Shown one piece after another: positions 23,951-32,537 of a stretch of DNA of 64,000 nt. Source of the DNA: Paenibacillus arenilitoris (GTDB taxonomy: Bacteria; Bacillota; Bacilli; Paenibacillales; Paenibacillaceae); assembly GCF_014705655.1 (NCBI RefSeq), contig NZ_JACXIY010000022.1, positions 1 to 64,000 on the forward strand. The letters run 5' to 3'. Each line of letters begins with the position of its first letter. Position 1 is the first letter of the stretch. Position numbers and translations under genes: made by a program. The notes under the pieces are model-generated. The model was not told where the DNA came from and did no database searches. It saw only the letters and a program-made list of their open reading frames with translations.

Positions 23951-24556
23951 ATGATGACGGGATTCGAGACGAGGCCGGAAGACGGCGGGCTGGCCGGCGA
24001 GTGGAGTTGGATACGGGGGAACGAGGGGGACTGGAGAGTGGGCGAAGACGGGCGTCTGCTAATCCGTATCCGGCCCGGCACGATCTACGGGGAGGAGAAC
24101 ACGGCGCGCAACCTGCTTGTCCGGCCTCTCCCCGAAGATGCGGACGCCGTGCAAGCAAACGTGGAAATACGGCTGAAGCTGCCGTTCGAGCAGGCGGGCC
24201 TGCTGTGGTATTATGATGACGACCACTATATTAAGCTTGTGTTCGAGCTGCTTCCCGAAGGGCGGCATGTCGTCCTCGTGCGGGAGGAAGGCGCCGTGGC
24301 GTCCGTCGCGGCCAAAGCGGCGGTCGATACGGATCGCGTTGCGCTCCGGCTCGCGCTGGCCGGAGACGGACAGGCCGTCGAAGCGAGCTGCCGGCAGTCC
24401 GAGGCGGAGGATTGGACCGCGATCGGGCGATGCCCGGCATTCGGCCGGGGAACGGAAGGATTGCAGGCGGGCGTGTTCGGCCATTGCGGCTCCGACGAGG
24501 AGGAGCATTGGGCGGCGTTCGGCGGCTTCGAGGTCAGTCGGGAAGCGGTTCGGTAG
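23951..24556 (+). CDS. DUF1349-like beta-sandwich protein
   Basis: The 201-aa product has no signal peptide. It shows the DUF1349/concanavalin-like pattern: 'TIYGEENTARNLLVRPL', 'EQAGLLWYYDDDHYIKLVFE' and 'GLQAGVFGHCG'. Such domains resemble carbohydrate-binding laminarinase-type sandwiches; no catalytic acid pair is apparent. AAGGGGGA lies upstream of tandem ATG codons at 23951. The next gene starts 13 bp later. Confidence 0.78.
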   Translation: MMTGFETRPEDGGLAGEWSWIRGNEGDWRVGEDGRLLIRIRPGTIYGEENTARNLLVRPLPEDADAVQANVEIRLKLPFEQAGLLWYYDDDHYIKLVFELLPEGRHVVLVREEGAVASVAAKAAVDTDRVALRLALAGDGQAVEASCRQSEAEDWTAIGRCPAFGRGTEGLQAGVFGHCGSDEEEHWAAFGGFEVSREAVR

Positions 24557-24569
24557 GGAGCGCGATACT

Positions 24570-25640
24570 TTGAAGGATGAAAGGCAGGCGGAGCCGTTGG
24601 ACAAATGGAACGAATTACGCAGCGCGGTCGACGCGCTTACCGAGCGGGAAGCGAAGCAAGCCCTCAAGCTGCTCTTGCTGCAGGCCGACATGGCTGGCCG
24701 TCACGACGGCGCGAAGGCCGATCTGCTCGATAGCTTGATGGAGCTGCGGAGCGCGCTGCTTAAAGCGCATCATGGCCAGCAGGTCCAGGAAGCGGAACCA
24801 AAGGCCGTTCATCTCGTCTTCGGCGACTCGATCGCCGGCTGCTTGAGGCTCGCGATTAAGCAGCTCGGGCGAGCGGATACGGACAAGGTGATCGCGTTCC
24901 GCGACCATTTTGCCATCGGTCCGCTATGGCAGCTTCATGAGGAAGCCGGCCGGCGGGAGAGGAGGCAGTGGCTCCGCGACCACATCAACGATGAAGGCCA
25001 TGAAGCCGATCCCGAAGAGGAGGAAGCCGGGTTCGAGCGGCTTGCGGGGCAGCTTGCGCGTATTCCTTCGCGAGCCCCGATCGTCCTATGGAGCGGCGGC
25101 AATGCGCATGAGCAGGTCGGGCTGCGGTATGCCGCCTATTTGCTTAGAGGTCGGTCTAACGAGCTCTGCGTCTTTGATGCGGCAAGCGCTTGTGCTAGGC
25201 GGTATAACCGGGCGGACCGGCGCATCGACTACAGGCACGCGGGAGAAATCGTGCCCGAGAAGCTGCAGGCCGTCTTCGGGGAGCGGGCGGAGACCGGGCC
25301 CATCGACCGCGAAGCGCGGCTTGCGCTGGAGCGCGAATGGCTGGCGCTTGCCGAATCCCGGGAGGTGCTGCGCCTATGGTCCGGCGATCGCATCCAAAGC
25401 GTCGCTGCGCATTATTTTGACGATTATTTGCTGGAAACGGTGGAGAAGCTGCACGGCTACAAAGCGAATCGCGACTTCATCCGGGCGGCGAGAGTCATCG
25501 GCGAAGCGATCGGGTATTGCGAGCAATACATCCATGACGATTATTTCGAATACCGGCTGCGGGAGCTGGTCTATTGCGGGAAGCTGGCGATCAAAGGCGT
25601 GCCGAGAGCGATGCGATTTTATGGAGTAAGACGCAAGTGA
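24570..25640 (+). CDS. DUF1835-domain protein
   Basis: The 356-aa product has an acidic/basic N-terminal helix region, then 'VHLVFGDSIAGCLRLAIKQL' and 'IAFRDHFAIGPLWQLHEEAG', the start of the DUF1835 domain. The C-terminal part has 'RDFIRAARVIGEAIGYCEQY' and 'DDYFEYRLRELV', as in the associated DUF3658. The function is unknown. The TTG at 24570, 10 nt after GGGAG, is the best start because it begins the coding-like frame right after the DUF1349 stop; an open frame from 24213 overlaps that gene and is ignored. Confidence 0.8.
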   Translation: MKDERQAEPLDKWNELRSAVDALTEREAKQALKLLLLQADMAGRHDGAKADLLDSLMELRSALLKAHHGQQVQEAEPKAVHLVFGDSIAGCLRLAIKQLGRADTDKVIAFRDHFAIGPLWQLHEEAGRRERRQWLRDHINDEGHEADPEEEEAGFERLAGQLARIPSRAPIVLWSGGNAHEQVGLRYAAYLLRGRSNELCVFDAASACARRYNRADRRIDYRHAGEIVPEKLQAVFGERAETGPIDREARLALEREWLALAESREVLRLWSGDRIQSVAAHYFDDYLLETVEKLHGYKANRDFIRAARVIGEAIGYCEQYIHDDYFEYRLRELVYCGKLAIKGVPRAMRFYGVRRK

Positions 25641-25810
25641 GAGGCGCATGCTAGTAATTACTGGCAATTGCCATGCAGGCAGAAGGCGCGTTGCGGTTTG
25701 CATGGCGATTGTTAGGCTGTACAAGGGGGCCACCCCGATGACGCTGCGCAGGTGTTATTCCGCAACCGCTTACAGCGTAAGATGCCGATCGAAAAAAAGG
25801 GGGTGTACGC

Positions 25811-27604
25811 ATGTTCTATTCGCTGCGCTCCAGGCTCATCCTGACCTTCTCCGTCCTGCTCGTCGTGCCGTTCGGGTTTCTGGCCTGGATCGTGACGGAG
25901 GTGTCGACCGAGACGATCGAAAACCTGATTCAGGTGTCGACCTCCCAGACGATGAAGCAGTACGCGACGTACGCCGACTCGCTGTTCGATCAGACCGAGG
26001 AGCTGTCGCAGCAGATTTTGGCTAGCGAAATGACGCAGGAATGGCTGTCTTTCCAGGAAAATACGCCTCCCGGGCGCAAGGCGGAATTCACGAACAGCGA
26101 AGCGATGCGGTCGTACCTGACCTCGATCACGTCGAGCAATTCCGAGCTCGCGTCCGTCGGCTTGTTTCTGGAAGACCGGTTCGGCATCTGGAGCTACGAC
26201 AAAGATTTTATGGCGGCCGATTGGTACGCGCGATATTACAAAAACGGAATCCGCTGGCTGCCCGCGCATTACGACGACGACCAGCCTTCGCGCACGGTGA
26301 GAAGAACGCAAATCAACAGCTATATTTATCCGTTGACGAATTTGCAGGAGCTGGTTCCGATGGGCGTCATCAAAATCAATATGCCGACGACGCTGTTCCG
26401 GGAGCCTCTTGCGAACATCAAGCTCGGCAAGACCGGCGCGGTCTACTTGCTCGACGGGGCCGGACGGCCCGTATTGGATCAGGACTTGTCGCTGCACGGC
26501 CGGATCCTGCAGGAAGGCGCGAAGGACGTACGCAAGCTGATCGCGGCTCAGCCGGAGGGCCACTTCTGGATCGACGAGCCGTCGTCCTCATTCCTGGTAT
26601 TCTACCAGCATCTGTCGGCGGAGGATTGGATGCTCGTAGGCGTCGTGTCCAAGGAGGAGCTGTTCAGCAAAATCGCCTGGATCAAGCGCCAAATATTGTG
26701 GGTCGGGGCGTTGTTGATATGCGCGACGATCGGCCTGGCATACTGGCTTGCGTACGGCATCACCAATCCGCTGTCGAAGCTGGCCCGGACGATGAAGGAA
26801 GTGGAGCGGGGCGATTTCTCCAAAACGAACGCGCTGCTGCCCGCGGCCAAATCCAACTCGTACGAAATCAGCTACGTCGTTCACGTCTTTCACCGGATGA
26901 CCCGGACGCTTCGCGATTACATCCAAATCGAGGTGGACCTTAACCTGCGCCGCAAGGACGCGGAGTACAAGGCGCTGCTGCTGCAGATCAACCCGCATTT
27001 TCTGTACAATACGCTGGAGGTCATCGGCTCCTTGTCCGTTCAAGGCCGGAATCGCGACGTGCTGAAGGCGACCGAGTCGCTCGGACGCATGCTGCGCTAT
27101 TCGCTGAAGCTCGACAGCGACGAAGTGCGGCTGAAGGAAGAGCTCGATTACGCGCGCTTCTTCGCCTCGATTCTCAAGCTGACATACGGCGAGCGGATCG
27201 AAATTAACGTTACGGACAATACGGGAGACGACGGGCTGGCGATTCTCAAATTCATCCTGCAGCCGCTGGTCGAGAACGCGGTGAAATTCAGCATCGATCA
27301 CGCGGAGAAGGTGCAAGTGGACATCGCCGCAACCAAAGCGGACGGCCGCTTATGCCTGTCGGTCAAGGACAACGGCATCGGCATGGGCGAGGCGCTGCGC
27401 CGCGATCTGACCGAGCAGCTGGACCGCTTGCAGGGCAGGGAGCTGCTGAGGAGCGAAGGGAAACAAATCGGGCTTCGCAACGTGCTTGCGCGCTGCCGTC
27501 TGCATTACGAGGAGCAATTTGCGGTCCGCATCGATTCCGAGGAAGGCAAAGGGACGGAAATTCGCCTAATCATGCCGATAAAGGAGAGCGGGCATCATGT
27601 ATAA
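25811..27604 (+). CDS. YesM-type sensor histidine kinase
   Basis: The 597-aa product has TM1 at about residues 10-30, a large extracellular sensor (dCache-like), TM2 near 300, a HAMP linker and a His_kinase domain with 'LLLQINPHFLYNTLEVIG' (the His in NPHF is the phosphorylation site). An ATPase part follows with 'LQPLVENAVKFS' and 'GIGLRNV'-type glycine motifs. It should sense an extracellular carbohydrate cue and phosphorylate the response regulator, whose start overlaps its stop by 8 bp. Confidence 0.95.
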   Translation: MFYSLRSRLILTFSVLLVVPFGFLAWIVTEVSTETIENLIQVSTSQTMKQYATYADSLFDQTEELSQQILASEMTQEWLSFQENTPPGRKAEFTNSEAMRSYLTSITSSNSELASVGLFLEDRFGIWSYDKDFMAADWYARYYKNGIRWLPAHYDDDQPSRTVRRTQINSYIYPLTNLQELVPMGVIKINMPTTLFREPLANIKLGKTGAVYLLDGAGRPVLDQDLSLHGRILQEGAKDVRKLIAAQPEGHFWIDEPSSSFLVFYQHLSAEDWMLVGVVSKEELFSKIAWIKRQILWVGALLICATIGLAYWLAYGITNPLSKLARTMKEVERGDFSKTNALLPAAKSNSYEISYVVHVFHRMTRTLRDYIQIEVDLNLRRKDAEYKALLLQINPHFLYNTLEVIGSLSVQGRNRDVLKATESLGRMLRYSLKLDSDEVRLKEELDYARFFASILKLTYGERIEINVTDNTGDDGLAILKFILQPLVENAVKFSIDHAEKVQVDIAATKADGRLCLSVKDNGIGMGEALRRDLTEQLDRLQGRELLRSEGKQIGLRNVLARCRLHYEEQFAVRIDSEEGKGTEIRLIMPIKESGHHV

Positions 27605-29198
27605 AGTACTGATCGTCGACGACGTGCGGGAAATCCGGACCGGCATCCGCTTGCGGGTGGAGTGGAATCGATTCCACTTCGAGGTCGCGGGGGAAGCGGG
27701 CAACGGGGAGGAGGCGCTCGAGCGGCTGCTGGAGGAGCCGTACGACGTCGTCATTACCGACATTCAGATGCCCGTCATGAACGGACTCGCGCTGCTGCGG
27801 GAATGCTCGTCCTCGTATCCGCATATCCGGCTGATCGTGCTGTCGGGCTACGACGATTTCGCGTATGTCAAAACCGCCATCCAATGCGGCGCCGCGGATT
27901 ACCTTCTGAAGCCCGTCGTCACCGAAGAGCTGGAGCAATTGCTTGAACGCGTCGGGAAGCAGCTGGACGAGGACAACGTCAAAAAAACGGCGGAAACCGA
28001 GCTGAGGCGGAAGCTGGCCGACCGGGTTCCGGCGATGCGGGAGCAGTTCGTGCTGCAGCTGATCAAGGAAGACGGCTTGTCCGCCGCGGAAACGCGGAGA
28101 AGAGCCGGGGAGCTGGGAATGGGCGCGTGGCTTGACGGCGGGACGGGCGCGCGCATTTTATCGGCCGAGCTGCGCGTCCCGGACAACCGGTTCGAGCGCG
28201 TGTCGGAGCGGCCGGAGTTGATGCGGACCGCCTTCCAGCTCATGTGCAGGGAAATCGCGCAGAAGAGCTTGGAGCCGATCATTGCCTTCTACGACATGAA
28301 TTATCCGGCGATGGTTCACTTCTTCGCCGCGTTCGCGGACGAGGACAGGCTTGTCGCCTTCGCGTCCAAGCTGCAGCGGGACATCCATCACTTCCTGCGA
28401 GTCGGCGTCGTCGCGGGAATCGGCCAGGCGATTCCGGACGCAAGCCGGATGAAGAACGGATACGCGACCAGCCTGCTCGCGCTCAGCCGGATCCGTCTCG
28501 ACACGCATTCCCATATCGGCTTCGCCCACGACTCGGAGCAGGACAGGGAGCTGCCGTCGGATCTCGAGAAGCGGATAACGGCCGCGCTCGAGAAGGGGAA
28601 CGGAGCGGCCTACGCGTCGCTTGTGGACGAATTGCTGCGCGAGACGGAGAGCTATTCGAAATTTTCGTTCAACCTCGCCGTCCTGAAGGTGATGTTCGCC
28701 GTAAGCGCCGTCGTCCGCAAGTTCCGGATCGAGGACGCGCGGATCGAGGAGGCGCTGTGGGACGGGCAGCAGGCGCTGTGGAAGCTGGAAGCCGCGGAGA
28801 GCGTCAAGAGCCGCCTTCTCCTGCTCGGCGGCATCATCGCGGATCAGGTGAACCGCGTCAAGCGTTCCCGGAGCGACGAGATCGTCGACGCGGTGTGCCG
28901 GTATATGGACGACAATTACGGGGAAGAAATCAGCCTGGCCGGCTTCGCGGAACAATATCGGATTAATACGGCCTATTTGTCCGACGTCTTCCACAAGCAG
29001 ACGGGCAAAACGTACAGCGAATATTTGCTGGACGTGCGCATGCGCCATGCAGAGGCGCTGCTGCGGGAAGGACGTCTTAGCATCAGCGACGTTGCGCTCC
29101 GCGTCGGCTTCTCGAATTTGAGCTACTTCAGCACGATATTCAAACGGACGCACGGGGTCCGGCCGGCGGACTTCCGGAAAAATCAAAAGAAATTATAG
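27597..29198 (+). CDS. YesN-type response regulator with AraC DNA-binding domain
   Basis: The 533-aa product has an N-terminal receiver ('VLIVDD', acceptor Asp55 in 'VVITDIQMPVMNG', Lys near 105), a middle region of about 300 residues and a C-terminal AraC domain ('EISLAGFAEQYRINTAYLSD', 'ISDVALRVGFSNLSYFSTIF'). It most likely activates the binding protein and permease genes that follow. It overlaps the kinase gene by 8 bp. Confidence 0.95.
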   Translation: MYKVLIVDDVREIRTGIRLRVEWNRFHFEVAGEAGNGEEALERLLEEPYDVVITDIQMPVMNGLALLRECSSSYPHIRLIVLSGYDDFAYVKTAIQCGAADYLLKPVVTEELEQLLERVGKQLDEDNVKKTAETELRRKLADRVPAMREQFVLQLIKEDGLSAAETRRRAGELGMGAWLDGGTGARILSAELRVPDNRFERVSERPELMRTAFQLMCREIAQKSLEPIIAFYDMNYPAMVHFFAAFADEDRLVAFASKLQRDIHHFLRVGVVAGIGQAIPDASRMKNGYATSLLALSRIRLDTHSHIGFAHDSEQDRELPSDLEKRITAALEKGNGAAYASLVDELLRETESYSKFSFNLAVLKVMFAVSAVVRKFRIEDARIEEALWDGQQALWKLEAAESVKSRLLLLGGIIADQVNRVKRSRSDEIVDAVCRYMDDNYGEEISLAGFAEQYRINTAYLSDVFHKQTGKTYSEYLLDVRMRHAEALLREGRLSISDVALRVGFSNLSYFSTIFKRTHGVRPADFRKNQKKL

Positions 29199-29287
29199 GC
29201 GGCAAGCCAAAAATCGTGAAATCCGAACCTGCTCCTTCGTGTTAATTTTGTACTTGTAACGACCACAAACAAAGGGGATGAACAAAG

Positions 29288-30613
29288 GTGAGGAAATCGA
29301 AGCTTGTTAGAGCCATGACGGGATTGCTGCTGGCCTTGACCGTACTGGCCGGATGCTCCTCGGGCGGAGGCGGCAACGCGGAAACGGGCGGCAGCTCGGC
29401 AGGCGAGGGCGGTTCGGAGAAGGTTACGATCAAGTATTGGCGGCACGACAACGACGTAGAGGTCGATACGCTGAAGCAGCTGATCGCTTCTTTCCAGAAG
29501 GAGCATCCGAACATTACGGTCAAAATGGAAATCATTCCTTACGCCGACTACGAGACGAAAATACGCACGGCGCTGGCCGGCAAAGGGGCTCCCGACGTAA
29601 TGGGCATCGACGGTCCGAACGTCGCGGCCTACGCGTATCAGGACGCCGTCATTCCGCTGGACGATTATTTCGCGAAGGACGGCGATCTGGACGATATCGC
29701 GAAGCCCGTCCGCGACAGCTTGACGTATAACGATCAAATTTGGGCGGCTCCGCTCAACGACGCGAGCGTGGCGATGTTCTACAACAAGAAGATGTTCGAA
29801 TCGAAGGGCGTCGAGCTGCCGTCCAAGGATCCGAACGAGGCGTGGACGTGGGAGCAGGTGCTGGACGCCGCGCGCAAAATCAACGATCCGGGCAAAGGCG
29901 TATACGCCATCGATCCGGCTTGGGGCGTCGGCGCCGGCGAAGGCTCGGCGTTCGTGAAGATGCCGTTCATCTGGCAGGCGGGCGGCGAAATTCTGAGTCC
30001 GGACGGCGGAACGGCCGACGGGTATCTCAACTCGCCGGAAAGCAAGCGGGCGATCGAGTTTTTCAACTCGCTGTATACGGAGAAGCTGGCCGCCAAGGAG
30101 CTGCCGCCGGAAGCGTTCGAAACCGGCAAGCTCGGCATTAACGTCAGCGGACCGTGGTCGATCGGCGGCTATGCCGCAAGTCATCCGAACTTCAAGCTTG
30201 GCGAGGACTGGGACATCGCGCCGTTGTGGAAGGACGCGAAGCAGGTCACGCCGAACGGCAGCTGGAACCTGGCGATCACGAAGCAGTCGAAGCATCCGGA
30301 CGAAGCGTGGCTGTTCCTTAATTGGGTAACGGGCAAGGAAGGCGCCAAGGTCTGGTACGAGAAGACGAAAAACTTGCCGGCCCGCCTATCCGTCGCAGAT
30401 GCGTATCCGGAGCTGAAGGAATACCCGATGAACATCTTCGTCGAGCAATCGTCGAGCTTCGCGCATCCGCGCCCGGTATCGCCGGCTTATCCGACCATCA
30501 GCAAAGCGATTACCGATTTGTTCGAGGAAGTGGTGCTCGGCGGCAAGAACATCGACGATTCCCTCGGCAAAGCGGTAGAGACGATAGACAAAGCGATCGA
30601 GAAAACGAAATAG
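29288..30613 (+). CDS. Extracellular sugar-binding lipoprotein of a carbohydrate ABC importer
   Basis: The 441-aa product has lipobox LAGC (Cys23), a Gly/Ser linker and the family 1 solute-binding fold ('VTIKYWRHDNDVEVDTLKQL', 'ALAGKGAPDVMGIDGPNVAA', 'GKLGINVSGPWSIGGYA'). The start is GTG at 29288 after AAAGGGGATG. It lies between the YesM/YesN pair and two permeases. The ligand is unknown; the linked enzyme gene suggests an oligosaccharide. Confidence 0.93.
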   Translation: MRKSKLVRAMTGLLLALTVLAGCSSGGGGNAETGGSSAGEGGSEKVTIKYWRHDNDVEVDTLKQLIASFQKEHPNITVKMEIIPYADYETKIRTALAGKGAPDVMGIDGPNVAAYAYQDAVIPLDDYFAKDGDLDDIAKPVRDSLTYNDQIWAAPLNDASVAMFYNKKMFESKGVELPSKDPNEAWTWEQVLDAARKINDPGKGVYAIDPAWGVGAGEGSAFVKMPFIWQAGGEILSPDGGTADGYLNSPESKRAIEFFNSLYTEKLAAKELPPEAFETGKLGINVSGPWSIGGYAASHPNFKLGEDWDIAPLWKDAKQVTPNGSWNLAITKQSKHPDEAWLFLNWVTGKEGAKVWYEKTKNLPARLSVADAYPELKEYPMNIFVEQSSSFAHPRPVSPAYPTISKAITDLFEEVVLGGKNIDDSLGKAVETIDKAIEKTK

Positions 30614-30628
30614 CGGATCTGGACATGC

Positions 30629-30659
30629 GGCCGGGAGGGGAGCGGTGCTTCCCCCGGCC
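30629..30659 (+). terminator. Intercistronic hairpin between binding protein and permease
   Basis: GGCCGGGAGGG and TCCCCCGGCC form a GC-rich stem without a T run. Such hairpins usually stabilise or attenuate transcripts so that the binding protein is made in excess over the permeases. Confidence 0.6.
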
Positions 30660-30683
30660 AGGATTCCGGAAGGAGGCAATGTG

Positions 30684-31595
30684 ATGAACGGCGTCAACGC
30701 CAAGAAGCCGTCCTCTCGCCTGTCGTATCTCAGGTCGGAGGAGCGGTACGCGTACGCTTTTATTTTTCCGGCGCTCGCAAGCTTGCTGGTCTTCGTCTTC
30801 TACCCGATGCTGCAGGCGCTGATCGTCAGCTTCAAGGACTTTAACCTCATCAGCCCGGACTCGGAGTTCGTTGGCCTTAGCAATTACATCGAATTGCTTA
30901 AGGATCGGGATTTTCTCGACAGTCTGCTGCATTCGTTCCACTTCGCGGTCGTCGTCATCCCGGTGCAGACGGCCATCGCGCTCGGACTGGCGCTGCTCAT
31001 CAAGCGGAAAACGTGGTACGCCCCGCTGTTCCGGACGGTCTATTTCCTGCCTGTCGTTATCGCGATCGGCGTCGCGTCGACCGTTTTCCGGCTGCTGTAC
31101 AATAACGATTTCGGCTTGCTGAATACGATCCTGAACGCCGTCGGCCTGCCGAAAATCGCTTTCCTGTCCGATCCGCAGGCGGCCATCTACGGCGTCATGC
31201 TGCTCGGCATCTGGAAGTCCGTCGGCTTCTTTATGATCATCTTTCTGGCGGGGCTGAACAACATCTCCCCGGACATTTACGAAGCGGCGCAGATGGACGG
31301 CGCCTCGCCATGGGACAGCTTCTGGCGCATTACGCTGCCGCTATTGAACCGGACGACGGCCTTCGTCGTCATCATTACGACGATCGACGCGATCAAAATT
31401 TCGGGTCCGATCTTCATCCTCACCGGGGGAGGCCCGGCCGGTTCGACGACGACCGCCACCTTTTTTATCGTGGAGAAGGCGTTCGAGGAGATGCAAATGG
31501 GCTATTCGACCGCGGCCGCCTTTATTCTGTTCGTCATCGTGCTGGCGATCTCGCTCGTCCAGATGAAATTTTTCAAGACGGACGTCGAGCATTGA
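30684..31595 (+). CDS. Carbohydrate ABC permease (MalF/UgpA-type)
   Basis: The 303-aa product has six predicted membrane helices and the EAA loop 'YEAAQMDGASPWDSFWRITL', the contact to the shared ATPase (MsmX-type, not in this window). AAGGAGG lies 7 nt before the ATG at 30684. It pairs with the next permease. Confidence 0.93.
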   Translation: MNGVNAKKPSSRLSYLRSEERYAYAFIFPALASLLVFVFYPMLQALIVSFKDFNLISPDSEFVGLSNYIELLKDRDFLDSLLHSFHFAVVVIPVQTAIALGLALLIKRKTWYAPLFRTVYFLPVVIAIGVASTVFRLLYNNDFGLLNTILNAVGLPKIAFLSDPQAAIYGVMLLGIWKSVGFFMIIFLAGLNNISPDIYEAAQMDGASPWDSFWRITLPLLNRTTAFVVIITTIDAIKISGPIFILTGGGPAGSTTTATFFIVEKAFEEMQMGYSTAAAFILFVIVLAISLVQMKFFKTDVEH

Positions 31596-31653
31596 GCCAT
31601 TGCGTTCGATGCGGTTCCGGGCTTCGCCAACCACGCAAAGGAGGAGACTAGCG

Positions 31654-32496
31654 ATGTTGAAGACGCTGTCGCTGACGTTAAAGCTCATGGTCATGCTCGC
31701 GCTGGCGTTCGTGTTCATCCTGCCGATCGCCTGGATGGCGCTCGGCTCGTTCCGGCCTCATGAGGAAATTTTCAAGTTCGCGAACGTGCTGGAGTGGAGA
31801 ACGCTGTTTCCCGTCGAATGGACGCTGCAAAATTACGCGGATTTGTTCTTCGATACCGCGGAGCCGTTCAGCCGGTTTATCGGCAATACGCTGGCCGTCG
31901 CGGCGACCGTGACGATCTTTGCTTTATTTTTCAATTCGCTTGCGGCTTTCGCGTTCGCGAAGATGAATTTTCGGTTCAAACGGATCCTGTTCGTATTTTT
32001 TATATCCGCTCTCGTCATTCCCGGAGAGGTGACGCTCGTTCCGACCTACCTGCTCATGAGAAACTTCGGGTGGATCAATACGTACGCGGCGCTCATCGTT
32101 CCGTCGGTCATTTCGGTATTCGCCGTCTTCCTGCTCGTGCAGTTTTTCTCGGAAATTCCGCGCGCCCTGCTGGAAGCGGCCCGGATCGACGGCGCCTCGT
32201 GGCTTCGCGTCTACCAGAGCATCGTGCTGCCGGCCGCGGCTCCCGCACTCGTCACGCTGGCCATCATCACGTTCCTGGGGCAATGGGATTCCTATTTATG
32301 GCCGCTCGTCGTCATTAGCGATCAAAGCAAGCAGATGCTGCAGGTGGCGATCGCCTCCTTCACGAATATGGAAATGACGGAATGGGGAAGAATTCTCGCG
32401 GCGGATACCGTAAGCTCGATCCCGATCCTGCTGCTGTTCGCCTTCCTGCAGAAGTATTACGTGCAAGGCATCACGATGTCGGGGGTCAAAGGGTAA
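31654..32496 (+). CDS. Carbohydrate ABC permease (MalG/UgpE-type)
   Basis: The 280-aa product has six membrane segments, the EAA loop 'LEAARIDGASWLRVYQSIVL' and the typical C-terminal 'QKYYVQGITMSGVKG'. AAAGGAGGAGA lies upstream of the ATG at 31654. It pairs with the upstream permease. No ATPase gene is present in the cluster. Confidence 0.93.
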   Translation: MLKTLSLTLKLMVMLALAFVFILPIAWMALGSFRPHEEIFKFANVLEWRTLFPVEWTLQNYADLFFDTAEPFSRFIGNTLAVAATVTIFALFFNSLAAFAFAKMNFRFKRILFVFFISALVIPGEVTLVPTYLLMRNFGWINTYAALIVPSVISVFAVFLLVQFFSEIPRALLEAARIDGASWLRVYQSIVLPAAAPALVTLAIITFLGQWDSYLWPLVVISDQSKQMLQVAIASFTNMEMTEWGRILAADTVSSIPILLLFAFLQKYYVQGITMSGVKG

Positions 32497-32537
32497 CCGG
32501 TTTTTAACTTTTTCTACGATTCTGGAGGGAATGCAAG